Both the position numbers and the translations under genes were made by a program. A stretch of 64,000 nucleotides of DNA from contig NZ_CP107772.1 in assembly GCF_036345155.1 (NCBI RefSeq), positions 3,534,001 through 3,598,000 on the forward strand, given 5' to 3'. Below, piece by piece: positions 53,239-61,977 of this stretch. The notes beneath the pieces are model-generated. The model was not told the origin of the DNA and ran no database searches. It was given only the letters and a program-made list of their open reading frames with translations. Position 1 is the first letter of the stretch. Every line of letters starts with the position of its first letter. The DNA comes from Streptomyces sp. NBC_00582. GTDB taxonomy: Bacteria > Actinomycetota > Actinomycetes > Streptomycetales > Streptomycetaceae.

Positions 53239-54120
53239 TCAGGCCTGCTCGGCGTCCGCGGCCGGGGCCTCGGCGGGGGCCTCGACGGCCTCGGCGGCGG
53301 GGGCCTCGGCGGCCGGAGCCTCAGCGGCCGGAGCCTCGTCGGCCTTCTTCTCGCCCTCGAGCAGGTCGCGCTCCCACTCGGCGAGCGGCTCGCCCGCGGC
53401 CTTCTCGCCCTTGTCGCCGGTGGCGACGCCGGAGCGGGCGATGAGGCCCTCGGCGACGGCGTCGGCGATCACACGGGTGAGCAGGGTGACGGAGCGGATC
53501 GCGTCGTCGTTGCCCGGGATCTTGTAGTCGACCTCGTCGGGGTCGCAGTTCGTGTCGAGGATGGCGACGACCGGGATGTTCAGCTTCCGGGCCTCGCCGA
53601 CCGCGATGTGCTCCTTCTTGGTGTCCACGATCCAGACGGCGCTGGGAACCTTGGACATCTCACGGATACCACCGAGGGTCTTCTCCAGCTTGGCCTTCTC
53701 GCGCGAGAGCACGAGAAGCTCCTTCTTGGTCAGACCGGACGCGGCGACGTCCTCGAAGTCGATCTGCTCGAGCTCCTTGAGGCGCTGCAGACGCTTGTAG
53801 ACGGTCGAGAAGTTGGTGAGCATGCCGCCCAGCCAGCGCTGGTTGACGTAGGGCATGCCGACGCGGGTGGCCTGCTCGGCGATGGCCTCCTGCGCCTGCT
53901 TCTTCGTGCCGACGAACATGACCGTGCCGCCGTGGGCGACGGTCTCCTTGACGAACTCGTAGGCGCGGTCGATGTACGACAGCGACTGGAGCAGGTCGAT
54001 GATGTAGATGCCGTTGCGCTCGGTGAAGATGAAGCGCTTCATCTTCGGGTTCCAGCGACGGGTCTGGTGACCGAAGTGGACGCCGCTCTCCAGCAGCTCC
54101 CGCATCGTGACGACGGCCAT
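53239..54120 (-). CDS. rpsB: 30S ribosomal protein S2
   Basis: A 293-residue S2 protein: [59 protein letters not shown] and [17 protein letters not shown] are all conserved. It has the long alanine/glutamate tail ([12 protein letters not shown] repeats) usual in Streptomyces S2. The 280-bp upstream region holds the promoter and is divergent from the M23 peptidase. Confidence 0.98.
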   Translation of the reverse strand: MAVVTMRELLESGVHFGHQTRRWNPKMKRFIFTERNGIYIIDLLQSLSYIDRAYEFVKETVAHGGTVMFVGTKKQAQEAIAEQATRVGMPYVNQRWLGGMLTNFSTVYKRLQRLKELEQIDFEDVAASGLTKKELLVLSREKAKLEKTLGGIREMSKVPSAVWIVDTKKEHIAVGEARKLNIPVVAILDTNCDPDEVDYKIPGNDDAIRSVTLLTRVIADAVAEGLIARSGVATGDKGEKAAGEPLAEWERDLLEGEKKADEAPAAEAPAAEAPAAEAVEAPAEAPAADAEQA

Positions 54121-54400
54121 GGCCGTTCTCCTTGGGTTTCTCGGTTGTGCCGCGGATGCCGGACGGCTCCCGCGCCTGACGCCCGCGGTGCGCCGAGCCA
54201 CAAAGGACCGAGGGGCGCGGATACCGGAGAACCGGCCTTGGCCGGCCCCCGATACCGGGGCGTGCGAAGTCGACCCGGTGACCCGGATCGCCAGAAGAAG
54301 TGTACGGGACCGGCGGGGTACCGGGTGACGCCGCTCTCCACAACCGGCGGGTTGTCCACAGCCCCGGCCGTGATCGGCACGATCGCGGGACCGTTCTCCC

Positions 54401-55087
54401 ATGAACGCACTGCGCCGGACCTGCCTGCTGCTGCTCCTGCTGCTCCTGCTGACGACGGTGCCGGCCTGGGCGGATCCCCCACCCGGACCACCGGAGGCAC
54501 CTCCCCGGGTCCCGGCGATCGCCCGGACCTGGCCGGTGGGCACCCGACCGTCGGTCCTCCGCGCCTGGGAGCCCCCGCCGACGCCCTACGCCCGGGGCCA
54601 CCGCGGGGTCGATCTGGCGTCCGCACCCGGCACACCGGTACGAGCGGTGGCGGCGGGCCGTGTGTCGTACGCGGGCCGGGTGGCGGGGAGGGGCGTGGTG
54701 TCCGTGGAACTGACGGGCACGGACCTCAGAACGACGTACGAGCCCGTACGGCCCCTCGTCGCGAAGGGCGCCGAGGTCACCCCGGGCCAGGTGATCGCCG
54801 AGGTGGAACCCACGGGCTCCCACTGTGCGACGACCTGCCTGCACTGGGGCCTGCGGCGGGCCCGGACCTATCTGAACCCGCTCGACCTGCTGCCGGCCTG
54901 GCTCCTGCGCAGAGGCCCGTCACGGCTGCTCCCGCTCGCGGCTCAGCCGCACACGCCCCGCAGCACCATCCGCACTGCGGCCTCGGTGATCGCCTCCGGC
55001 GCCTCTGCGGCCCCCAGCTCGATCCTGCGCACGGCCGAGTCCACGACCCCCTGCACGAGCATCGCCGCCAGCCGGGGCTCCGCATGA
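54401..55087 (+). CDS. Secreted M23 (LytM-type) peptidase-like protein
   Basis: A 228-residue exported protein. A leucine-rich signal peptide (residues 1-25, ending PAWADP) precedes a proline-rich linker and an M23 domain: [20 protein letters not shown] with the zinc-ligand Hxxx[21 protein letters not shown], and the final [19 protein letters not shown] with HxG. The family cleaves peptidoglycan cross-bridges. The first conserved H is present in GHRGVDL and the HWGL motif supplies another; the set looks complete for a LytM core. The last 48 residues (from 54943) are antisense to the TetR gene and look unconserved. Confidence 0.82.
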   Translation: MNALRRTCLLLLLLLLLTTVPAWADPPPGPPEAPPRVPAIARTWPVGTRPSVLRAWEPPPTPYARGHRGVDLASAPGTPVRAVAAGRVSYAGRVAGRGVVSVELTGTDLRTTYEPVRPLVAKGAEVTPGQVIAEVEPTGSHCATTCLHWGLRRARTYLNPLDLLPAWLLRRGPSRLLPLAAQPHTPRSTIRTAASVIASGASAAPSSILRTAESTTPCTSIAASRGSA

Positions 55088-55533
55088 CCCACCTCCCCGA
55101 GCGCCTCCACGATCATGGCCACGAGTCCCCCGTGCGCGGCCCGGATCTTCTCCCGGGCCCCGGCGTCCAGCTCGCTCGCCGAGATCGCCACTACGGCCCG
55201 GTGCCGCCGGTCCCCCACCAGCGCCAACTGCCGCCGCACATAGGCCTCGACCTTGGCCCGGGGCCCGTCGGCCGCGGCCATCGCCGCCTCGACCTCCGCC
55301 GCCCACACGGGGAAGTCGACCGCGCACAGCTCCTCGACGACGGCCGCCCGCGACCGGAAGTACTCGTAGACGGACGAGCGCGCGAGCCCCGTCCGTTCGG
55401 CGAGCGCGGGGAAGGTCAGCGCCTCCGTCCCGCCCTCGGACAGCAGGGAGCGTGCCGCGTCCAGCAGGGCGGCACGCTGCATCGACCGGTGCTCGGCCAC
55501 GGAGGCCGCTCGAATCCTTGGCACGTCGACCAC
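54943..55533 (-). CDS. TetR family transcriptional regulator
   Basis: A 196-residue regulator with a GTG start. The HTH region AALLDAARSLLSEGGTEALT, FPALAERTGLARSSVYEYFR is clear, ending SRAAVVEEL. The ligand domain is of the small TetR_C type. It lies between whiG and the M23 peptidase gene, and its 3' end overlaps the peptidase 3' end by 145 bases. The target is unknown. Confidence 0.86.
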   Translation of the reverse strand: MVDVPRIRAASVAEHRSMQRAALLDAARSLLSEGGTEALTFPALAERTGLARSSVYEYFRSRAAVVEELCAVDFPVWAAEVEAAMAAADGPRAKVEAYVRRQLALVGDRRHRAVVAISASELDAGAREKIRAAHGGLVAMIVEALGEVGHAEPRLAAMLVQGVVDSAVRRIELGAAEAPEAITEAAVRMVLRGVCG

Positions 55534-55594
55534 TGTACGGACGTGGCACGCCGGAGGGGAGTGACTGCGCCCGCCGCGCCCCCGTCGAGCCGGT

Positions 55595-56437
55595 TCAGCG
55601 ACCGAAGCTCGCCAGTTTCGCGCGGAGCTGGAGCACCGACTTGGTGTGGATCTGGCTGACCCGGCTCTCGGTCACACCCAGCACGTTCCCGATCTCGGCG
55701 AGGGTCAGCCCCTCGTAGTAGTAGAGCGTGACGACGGTCTTCTCACGGTCGGGCAGGGTGTTGATCGCCCTGGCCAGGAACCGTCGCAGTTCCCGGTCCT
55801 CGGCCACCTCCACGGGGTTGTCCGCGGCGGTGTCCTCCAGGGTGTCCATGAAGCTGAGCCCGTCGCCGCCGTCGTCGCCGACGTGCAGCAGTTCCTCCAG
55901 GGCGACCACGTTGGCCAGCGAGAGCTGGCTGAAGACCGCGTGGAGCTCGTCGACGCCGATGCCCATCTCGGCGGCCACCTCGCACTCCGAGGGGGTCCGC
56001 CGCAGCCGCGCCTCCAGCGTCGCGTACGCCCGCTCGACGTTGCGCGCCTTCTGCCGTACGGACCGGGGGATCCAGTCCAGCGCCCGCAGTTCGTCGATCA
56101 TGGCACCCCGGATCCGGGTGATCGCGTACGTCTCGAACTTGATCTCCCGGTCGAGGTCGAACTTCTCGATCGCGTCGATCAGCCCGAAGATCCCCGAGGA
56201 GACGAAGTCGGCCTGCTCCACATTGGGCGGCAGACCCACGCTGACCCGGCCGGCGACGTACTTCACCAGCGGCGAGTAGTGCAGGATCAGCTGCTCCCGC
56301 AGCCGCTCGTCCCCCGTCGCCTTGTACGACCGCCACAGCTCGTCGAGCGTCGAGGGAGCGGGCGGCCGCACGCTGCCACCGTCGCGGGCGGCTGGGGGGA
56401 CCGCCGCCCGGTCGGACCCGGAGGTGTGCTGGGGCAT
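55595..56437 (-). CDS. whiG: Sporulation RNA polymerase sigma factor WhiG
   Basis: A 280-residue sigma factor of the FliA/WhiG type, which in Streptomyces starts sporulation of aerial hyphae by transcribing whiH and whiI. Region 2 contains [20 protein letters not shown] and [19 protein letters not shown]; region 3 [20 protein letters not shown]; region 4 [20 protein letters not shown] and [14 protein letters not shown]. Length and order are complete. In S. coelicolor WhiG activity is held by the anti-sigma factor RsiG (known for the family, gene not here). Confidence 0.96.
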   Translation of the reverse strand: MPQHTSGSDRAAVPPAARDGGSVRPPAPSTLDELWRSYKATGDERLREQLILHYSPLVKYVAGRVSVGLPPNVEQADFVSSGIFGLIDAIEKFDLDREIKFETYAITRIRGAMIDELRALDWIPRSVRQKARNVERAYATLEARLRRTPSECEVAAEMGIGVDELHAVFSQLSLANVVALEELLHVGDDGGDGLSFMDTLEDTAADNPVEVAEDRELRRFLARAINTLPDREKTVVTLYYYEGLTLAEIGNVLGVTESRVSQIHTKSVLQLRAKLASFGR

Positions 56438-56720
56438 TCGTCGCCTTGTGCCGTTCTGCCGTGAAGTACGTGGAGTCGGGGGTACCTGGGTGTCCTGCTG
56501 CTCTGAAGTCGCTCTGCTGCCGTTCTGTACCGGAATCCTCGTGAGCGTAGCGTGACTGGAGTGTCGCGGTGCGCGAAGGGCGGGTCCGCGCTGGTGCGCA
56601 GATACGTTCCGTTGACCGCCCCACGGGTCGCGGCGGTCGCTCCGGCTGACCGGGGCGGGGCGTCAACTACGGGAAATCGCAAGGCCTTCGGCGTTCCCCC
56701 GGACGGCCGAACACGCTCGG

Positions 56721-57881
56721 TCAGCACGGCTGTGGACCCCCTCGAACGGAGACGATCGCCTGGCGTGTCAACTTCCAGCCGTCGCCGTGTCGTTCGACGT
56801 AGCCGAGTGCTCTGAGTTCGTACAGCCTGGCGATCGCGTCGTCCGGGGTGGTTCCGGCGCCGAGGGCGACCTCCGCGGCGCGGGCCGGGCGGCGGGCGGG
56901 GAGGGCGGCCAGGACCCGGCGGGCGCCCGGTTCCAGCAGGTCGCGGGGGAGCACCGGGCCGTGTCGGGCCGGGGCGAGTTCGCCCATGTCCCCGACGATC
57001 TCGACGACTTCCGCGGCGTCGGTGACCAGCTCGGCCTCGCCGCGCAGCAGCTCGTGCACCCCGGCGGACAGTCCGCTGGTGGCCGGGCCGGGGACGCCCA
57101 TGGTGTGCCGGCCGAGCCGTTGGGCGGCCCGTGCGGTGACCAGGGAGCCGCTGCGGTGGGCGGCCTCCACCACCACCGTGCCGCGGGTGAGTGCGGCGAT
57201 CACCCTGTTGCGGAGGATGAATCTGCTGGGCGTGGGATGGTCGCCGGGCGGGAGCTCGCCCACGACCAGTCCCTGCTCGGCGATCCGGTTGATCAGCTCG
57301 GTGTGGCCGCGGGGGTAGGGCCGGTCGACCCCGCAGGCCAGCACGGCGACGGTGGCGCCGCCGGCGCCGAGGGCGCCCCGGTGGGCTGCGCCGTCCACGC
57401 CGTAGGCCCCGCCGGAGACGACCACCCAGCCGCGCTCGGCGAGGCCGGCGGCGAGGGTGGCGGCCATGTGGGCGCCGTACTCGGTGCAGGCGCGGGCGCC
57501 GACGACGGCGACGGAGCGCAGACCCCAGATGCGCAGGCCGGGCCGCCCCCGCACCCACAGTCCGAGCGGGCGGGCGTCGCCGAGGTCGTCCAGGGTGCGG
57601 GGCCACTCCGGGTCCCCCGGACACAGAAACCGCACCCCGGCCGCCCGGGCCACCTCCAGATCCCGCTCCGGTGCGGCCGCGTCGGCCCGCGCCCTGAGCC
57701 CCTTCCACCGCCGCTCGCCCACCCCGGGCAACGGCTCCCCGTCACCCCGCAACCGCCGCACCACCTCCGCGCTCCCCCACTCCCGCACCCACCGCCCACC
57801 GACCTCGTCACCGGGCTCGAACACCCGACCGAGAAACACCCGGTCGAGCCGGCCGGAGTCCGGCTCGCCGGTGCTGTTCAC
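56721..57881 (-). CDS. dprA: DNA-processing protein DprA
   Basis: A 386-residue DprA/Smf protein, which protects single-stranded DNA and loads RecA in transformation and recombination. The extended Rossmann fold shows SVAVVGARACTEYGAHMAAT, VVSGGAYGVDGAAHRGALGA, VLACGVDRPYPRGHTELINR and RFILRNRVIAALTRGTVVVE. A C-terminal winged-helix DML1-like domain follows (DDAIARLYELRALGYVERHG). The GTG overlaps the comM stop (GTGA), so it was co-translated with comM; since comM is interrupted upstream, expression of dprA now depends on transcription through the inserted element or an internal promoter. Confidence 0.94.
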   Translation of the reverse strand: MNSTGEPDSGRLDRVFLGRVFEPGDEVGGRWVREWGSAEVVRRLRGDGEPLPGVGERRWKGLRARADAAAPERDLEVARAAGVRFLCPGDPEWPRTLDDLGDARPLGLWVRGRPGLRIWGLRSVAVVGARACTEYGAHMAATLAAGLAERGWVVVSGGAYGVDGAAHRGALGAGGATVAVLACGVDRPYPRGHTELINRIAEQGLVVGELPPGDHPTPSRFILRNRVIAALTRGTVVVEAAHRSGSLVTARAAQRLGRHTMGVPGPATSGLSAGVHELLRGEAELVTDAAEVVEIVGDMGELAPARHGPVLPRDLLEPGARRVLAALPARRPARAAEVALGAGTTPDDAIARLYELRALGYVERHGDGWKLTRQAIVSVRGGPQPC

Positions 57882-58516
57882 GTGAGGGCCCCGAGAGCCA
57901 TCGGCACACCGCGGGGCACCCCGGTGCGCAGTTGCAGGGCCAGGGCGACGTCGGTGGCGTCGGGCCGGTCGTGGCCGACGAGGTCGGCGACGGTCCAGGC
58001 GACCCGCAGGACGCGGTCGAGCCCGCGTGCGGTGAGCACGCCCCGCTCCAGGTTCCGCTCGGCCTCGTCCATCGCGCCGGCCTGCGCGTGCCATCGGCTG
58101 CGCAGGTCCCGCCCCGGCACCTCGCTGTTGGTCCGCCACGGGGTGCCCGCGAGTCGCGCCGCCGCGCGCTCACGCGCGGCCCTGACGCGGTCGGCGACGG
58201 TCGCCGTGGATTCGCCTCCGGGGCCGCGGTGGGCGAGTTCACGCCGGCTGACGGGGTCCACCTCGACCCGCAGGTCGACCCGGTCGAGCAGCGGGCCGGA
58301 GAGCCGGGCCTGGTAGCGGCGGATCGCCGACGGCGGGCACTCGCACAGGGTGTCCCGCTGGGAGAAGCGGCCGCAGGGGCAGGGGTTGGCCGCGAGCACC
58401 ATCAGGAAGCGCGCCGGGAAGCGCACCACTCCCGCGCTGCGGGCGATCACCACATGGCCCGCCTCCAGGGGCTGCCGCAGGGCGTCGAGGGTCTGGGTGC
58501 TGAATTCCGGGGCCTC
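57878..58516 (-). pseudogene. comM: comM (YifB) 3' part, separated by the insertion
   Basis: The C-terminal 212 codons of the AAA+ helicase ComM (Mg-chelatase-like). Reading resumes after the element with EAPEFSTQTLDALRQPLEAG, then VVIARSAGVVRFPARFLMVL, AANPCPCGRFSQRDTLCECP with the zinc cysteines, RRYQARLSGPLLDRVDLRVE and the helical C-terminal Mg_chelatase_C domain. The codon frame is in register with the 5' part across the element, so precise excision would restore the gene apart from about 3 bases at the joint. An internal GTG at 58453 could start a truncated product without the Walker motifs. Confidence 0.92.
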
Positions 58517-58519
58517 CTC

Positions 58520-58535
58520 GACTTTTCCGAACGGC
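58520..58535 (+). repeat. Left terminal inverted repeat of the comM element
   Basis: GACTTTTCCGAACGGC, exactly complementary to 63278-63293. Located at the joint with comM codon GAG (58516-58514). Confidence 0.9.
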
Positions 58536-58571
58536 GAAGCGCATGCAACGCTGCTGACCTGGGGTGATGCG

Positions 58572-58811
58572 TCACGTAGGTGTTCGCGACGTGGTGTTCT
58601 CAGTGCCCAGTGCGCTCTCGATCGTGTCCGCGTGGAGGGAGAAGGCGGCGCTGAACGCCTCGCTGGCCGGGTCGAGACCGAAGTGGGTTGCCATTGCAGC
58701 TTCGACGGTTTCGCCGCACTCCTCGAGGAACCGTTCCAGCTCTCGCAGCAGCCGGACGAGTGAGGCGGCCTGGTCGCGGTGGAGGTGGATCACGGCTGGG
58801 GGATTCGTCAC
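58572..58811 (-). CDS. 79-residue protein of the comM element
   Basis: The last gene of the element operon, starting with a GTG that overlaps the tnpC-like stop (GTGA). The product is mostly helical and acidic: HLHRDQAASLVRLLRELERF, LEECGETVEAAMATHFG and a C-terminal TIESALGTENTTSRTPT tail. No family is recognised. Classical Tn554 has only three transposition genes, so this may be an accessory transposition or regulatory factor. Confidence 0.65.
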   Translation of the reverse strand: MTNPPAVIHLHRDQAASLVRLLRELERFLEECGETVEAAMATHFGLDPASEAFSAAFSLHADTIESALGTENTTSRTPT

Positions 58812-59377
58812 GACCTGGTCTGTTCGAGGAGTTGGACTTCGAGGTCGGCGACGCGCTTGTCGGCGAAGCGGAGGTTGGACCGGGCGCCTTCGAGGCGTTC
58901 CTGCAGGGTCCGGTGCTCGCGGGTCAGCTGCTGAACGCGGTGCCGGAGGGTGGTGTTCTCGGTAGTCAGGGACTGAAGTGACTCGCCGGGGACCATCTGG
59001 TCGAAGTCGCGGATCTGGCCCATGAGCTCGCCGATCCGCTGCCGCTGGGACAGGACCTCCTTCTGGGTGCGAGTGAGCTCGGCCTCGGCGTTCAGCGCGC
59101 GTTCGCGCCAGGTCGCCTCGATCTGGTCGTGCTGCTGCTGGGCCTGACGGTCGTGGCGGCTGCGGCTGTCGGTGACGGTGTTCGCCACGAGCACGCGGGC
59201 CTCAGTGTTCTCGTAGAGAAACGTGGCGGATACGCCAGCGCGCTGGGCAATGCCGCGGATCGTGGGCCGGCCGCGTTCGCGGCGGAGCTGGCCGATCGCG
59301 GTGGAGACCTGTTCCAGCTTCTGCTGGGTCTGGGTGCGGCGGGCCGCGATGGCTGCTGCTGTGGATTCTGGCCTCAC
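58808..59377 (-). CDS. tnpC: TnpC-like protein (DUF6262), HTH plus coiled coil
   Basis: A 189-residue protein matching the third gene of Tn554-type transposons. The N-terminal part contains QVSTAIGQLRRERGRPTIRG, AQRAGVSATFLYEN, a helix-turn-helix. Residues 85-185 are a long heptad-rich coiled coil (AELTRTQKEVLSQRQRIGEL; LRHRVQQLTREHRTLQERLE). In Tn554 TnpC influences transposition frequency and orientation. GTG start overlaps the tnpB stop (GTGA). Confidence 0.8.
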   Translation of the reverse strand: MRPESTAAAIAARRTQTQQKLEQVSTAIGQLRRERGRPTIRGIAQRAGVSATFLYENTEARVLVANTVTDSRSRHDRQAQQQHDQIEATWRERALNAEAELTRTQKEVLSQRQRIGELMGQIRDFDQMVPGESLQSLTTENTTLRHRVQQLTREHRTLQERLEGARSNLRFADKRVADLEVQLLEQTRS

Positions 59378-61977
59378 GCGGCTTCCTCATCAGTCTCGGC
59401 TTCGTGGCGGGCGAGTTCCTGGGCGCGGAAGGCCGTGCTCCAGACGCGGCCGAAGTAGTCCTGCGGCCGGCGGAGGTCAAGGGTGAGCGCCTCGTCCAGG
59501 AGCCCGACAGCGGCCAAGGCCTTCTCCAGGCCGTCGATCGCGCGGGCGGTGGGCTCGAAGAAGTCGTGGAGGTAGTCGGCAACCTTGGGGTCGTCAGCGC
59601 CCTCGGCGACCGTGCGCCACTGCTCGCGCTTGCGGTGCCAGTAGACGAGGTCGGCGCCGGAGAGGACGAACTTGTCGCAGTTGTGGCAGTCCACGTTCCA
59701 GGGGCAGGCATCACCGTTGACGACAGGCTGGAAGGTGCAGAACCCGCCTTCGGCGGGGGTGGAACGGCGGGTGAGGTCGATCGCAAGGGCCTCGGCCTGT
59801 TCGCGGGTCATGTCCTCGCCGGCGGACAGGACCAGGCCCGGCTCCGCCGAGCCCGGTCCTGCGACCCAGACGGCGTTGAGAGCCTGTTCGAGCTTGGGAT
59901 CGGTGTTCGCGAGGTGGACGTAGTGCTCGGCCATCGCGTCGGAGACCTGGCCGAGATAGCGCTTCACATGGGTGAGGTTCGCGCCGGCCTTGAGGAGGTT
60001 GGTCGCCAGGGTGTGGCGGGCCTGATGGGCGACGCAATGAGCGAGATCGAGGGTTGCCACCCAGTCACTGAAAAGGCTCTGGAACCATCCGTAGCTGACA
60101 CTCTTGAGGAGTGACCGGTTGGTTCCGCGCCGAGGGAACAGGGCGATCTCCGACCGCTCCTGCGCGGTCGGCGGGCGGCCGTGCCGCTGGACGAACCGGG
60201 CGATGGTCTTGGCCTGGCGCTGCCCGATGGCCTGGAAGAGCCGCTCCGGGATGCGGATACCCTCGTCCATGTTCCCGACCTTGGTCTGGTCGTGCCAGAA
60301 CATCGGCAAGCCCTTGTAGCGGCCGATGCACTCCAGCCTCACTTCGAGAACCTCCCCGCATCGGCGCCCGGTCAGTACCAGCGCTTCCCAGACCAGCCGC
60401 AACCCACGATCCTCGACATCCATGTCGTCAAAACGCTGCAGGTTGGCCCCGTTGGCCAGTGCTCGGGCCATCTCGTCGGAGAACGGCTTGCGGCGCCCGC
60501 CCCGGCTGTTCCCTCCGTGGGGAAGAGCCACGACGAACGCGTTGTCCACTCCGAGCTGGGACGCCCGGCCGTTCTCCATCGCCGCGCGCAGGACCTGCCG
60601 GGCTCCGTCGAACACCCGGCTGACGGTCGCAGCCTTGACCGTATTGGGTTCACCCGTGCGGACGTCGTGGATGGCCAGGGACTTCAGTCCGTGCGACGCC
60701 CTGTAGCGCTGGTCGACCACGAAATCGAGCATGTGCTGGCGCGTCAGGAACGAGGGGTTGTGGCCTCCCTCCGGAGCACGGCTCTCCAGGAAGGCGGACA
60801 ACTCCATGCAGCCGCGCTTGGGGTTCGCGATCGGGGTGATGCTCCGCGGCGGATCGGTCAGCAGCCGGTTTTCGAGCCACTCCCAGAGAAGATCACGCAG
60901 CCACCGCTGCGACACCCCGGTCAGATCGACGTGGCCCGCGCTCTGCTTGAGCCGGACACCGAAGTGGTCCAGCTCGATGTAGCCGATCTCCTTCGTGTCC
61001 TCCCGCGTGAAGTAGAGCAACTGCAGATACCGGAGCATCCGCCTGGCGATCTTCGACACGTTGACGGAGTCCTGCCGGAACCGATCAAGATCAAGATCGG
61101 CCAGGGAGGAGACATCCTGAAGCCGGCAGTAGTTCACCACCCGCTGTACGAACGTCAACGGCCAGTGAGCCCCCTCGGTCGGGCCCTGGATGTGCTGAAC
61201 AATCGTCCATTTGATCTCCGCCCGCACCAGCGGCCGCAGCCCGAGCAGGGAAAGCCTTCCGTCCATCCGCGCGATCGGGTTCTCCTGCACGCACCAGCGC
61301 TCGAACGCCGCGCGGTCCTCGTAGAGGGCCTCCGGCCGCTCCGCCGGCAGGTGCTTGCCGGCCGCACCCCCGCATCGGGCTCCACCCGGCAGGCCGGCCG
61401 CCTTGTAGCGAGACCCGTGCACAACGCAGAAGCCGAGCCACTGCGCCGCCGGGTCCGAGCAGGCGACCACCCGGCATTTCCCGAAGTCCGGATACGGCTC
61501 CCGGCCGATCAGGAACACATCGACGCCGTCGGGCCTGCCCTTCCGACGCTGGTAAGCCTGCCAGGAGACGAGGTTCTCCGTGTGCAGGTAGCAGAGCCCC
61601 TCGCCTCCATAGGCCAAGGCGTGAGGGCAGACCAGGCAGGGCGTCCGACCCCGTCCCCCACGCGGCTGCAGGGGTTGCGCCTGGTCCCTGAACCCGACGA
61701 TGTCCCCGCCCGCCCGCTGCCACTCGCCCCATTCCCCGTCGTGGGTGCTGCAGAACTCCCGGGTGGTCTCACGGCCCCGCTCGCATCCCGCGACACGGCA
61801 TCGCCATCCGAAGGCTGGATGGTCGGGGCCGACCGTGATCACGTCGCTGCGGAACACGGGATCGAATCTCGGGGCCGCGATCAGCGTCTCCAGGAGTTCG
61901 AGCCGGTCGGTGGTCGTGCGCGTCGGCGACGTTGATCCGACGCCGACGATCGGAAGAAGCGGAAGGCGTGTGGTCAC
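59374..61977 (-). CDS. tnpB: TnpB-like large tyrosine recombinase with N-terminal zinc clusters
   Basis: An 867-residue tyrosine recombinase corresponding to Tn554 TnpB. Catalytic motifs in the C-terminal third: the first Arg in VLTGRRCGEVLEVRLE, HQARHTLATNLLKAGANLTH (HxxRH), and the nucleophile Tyr in YLGQVSDAMAEHYVHLANT. The N-terminal 200 residues contain three Cys/His clusters (CRVAGCERGRETTREFCSTH; CLVCPHALAYGGEGLCYLH; CRVVACSDPAAQWLGFCVVH), likely zinc fingers. A further Cys-rich segment NGDACPWNVDCHNCDKF lies near the C-terminus. The GTG at 61977 overlaps the tnpA stop and follows GGGGGAG; the ATG at 61992 is less likely. Confidence 0.85.
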   Translation of the reverse strand: MTTRLPLLPIVGVGSTSPTRTTTDRLELLETLIAAPRFDPVFRSDVITVGPDHPAFGWRCRVAGCERGRETTREFCSTHDGEWGEWQRAGGDIVGFRDQAQPLQPRGGRGRTPCLVCPHALAYGGEGLCYLHTENLVSWQAYQRRKGRPDGVDVFLIGREPYPDFGKCRVVACSDPAAQWLGFCVVHGSRYKAAGLPGGARCGGAAGKHLPAERPEALYEDRAAFERWCVQENPIARMDGRLSLLGLRPLVRAEIKWTIVQHIQGPTEGAHWPLTFVQRVVNYCRLQDVSSLADLDLDRFRQDSVNVSKIARRMLRYLQLLYFTREDTKEIGYIELDHFGVRLKQSAGHVDLTGVSQRWLRDLLWEWLENRLLTDPPRSITPIANPKRGCMELSAFLESRAPEGGHNPSFLTRQHMLDFVVDQRYRASHGLKSLAIHDVRTGEPNTVKAATVSRVFDGARQVLRAAMENGRASQLGVDNAFVVALPHGGNSRGGRRKPFSDEMARALANGANLQRFDDMDVEDRGLRLVWEALVLTGRRCGEVLEVRLECIGRYKGLPMFWHDQTKVGNMDEGIRIPERLFQAIGQRQAKTIARFVQRHGRPPTAQERSEIALFPRRGTNRSLLKSVSYGWFQSLFSDWVATLDLAHCVAHQARHTLATNLLKAGANLTHVKRYLGQVSDAMAEHYVHLANTDPKLEQALNAVWVAGPGSAEPGLVLSAGEDMTREQAEALAIDLTRRSTPAEGGFCTFQPVVNGDACPWNVDCHNCDKFVLSGADLVYWHRKREQWRTVAEGADDPKVADYLHDFFEPTARAIDGLEKALAAVGLLDEALTLDLRRPQDYFGRVWSTAFRAQELARHEAETDEEAA

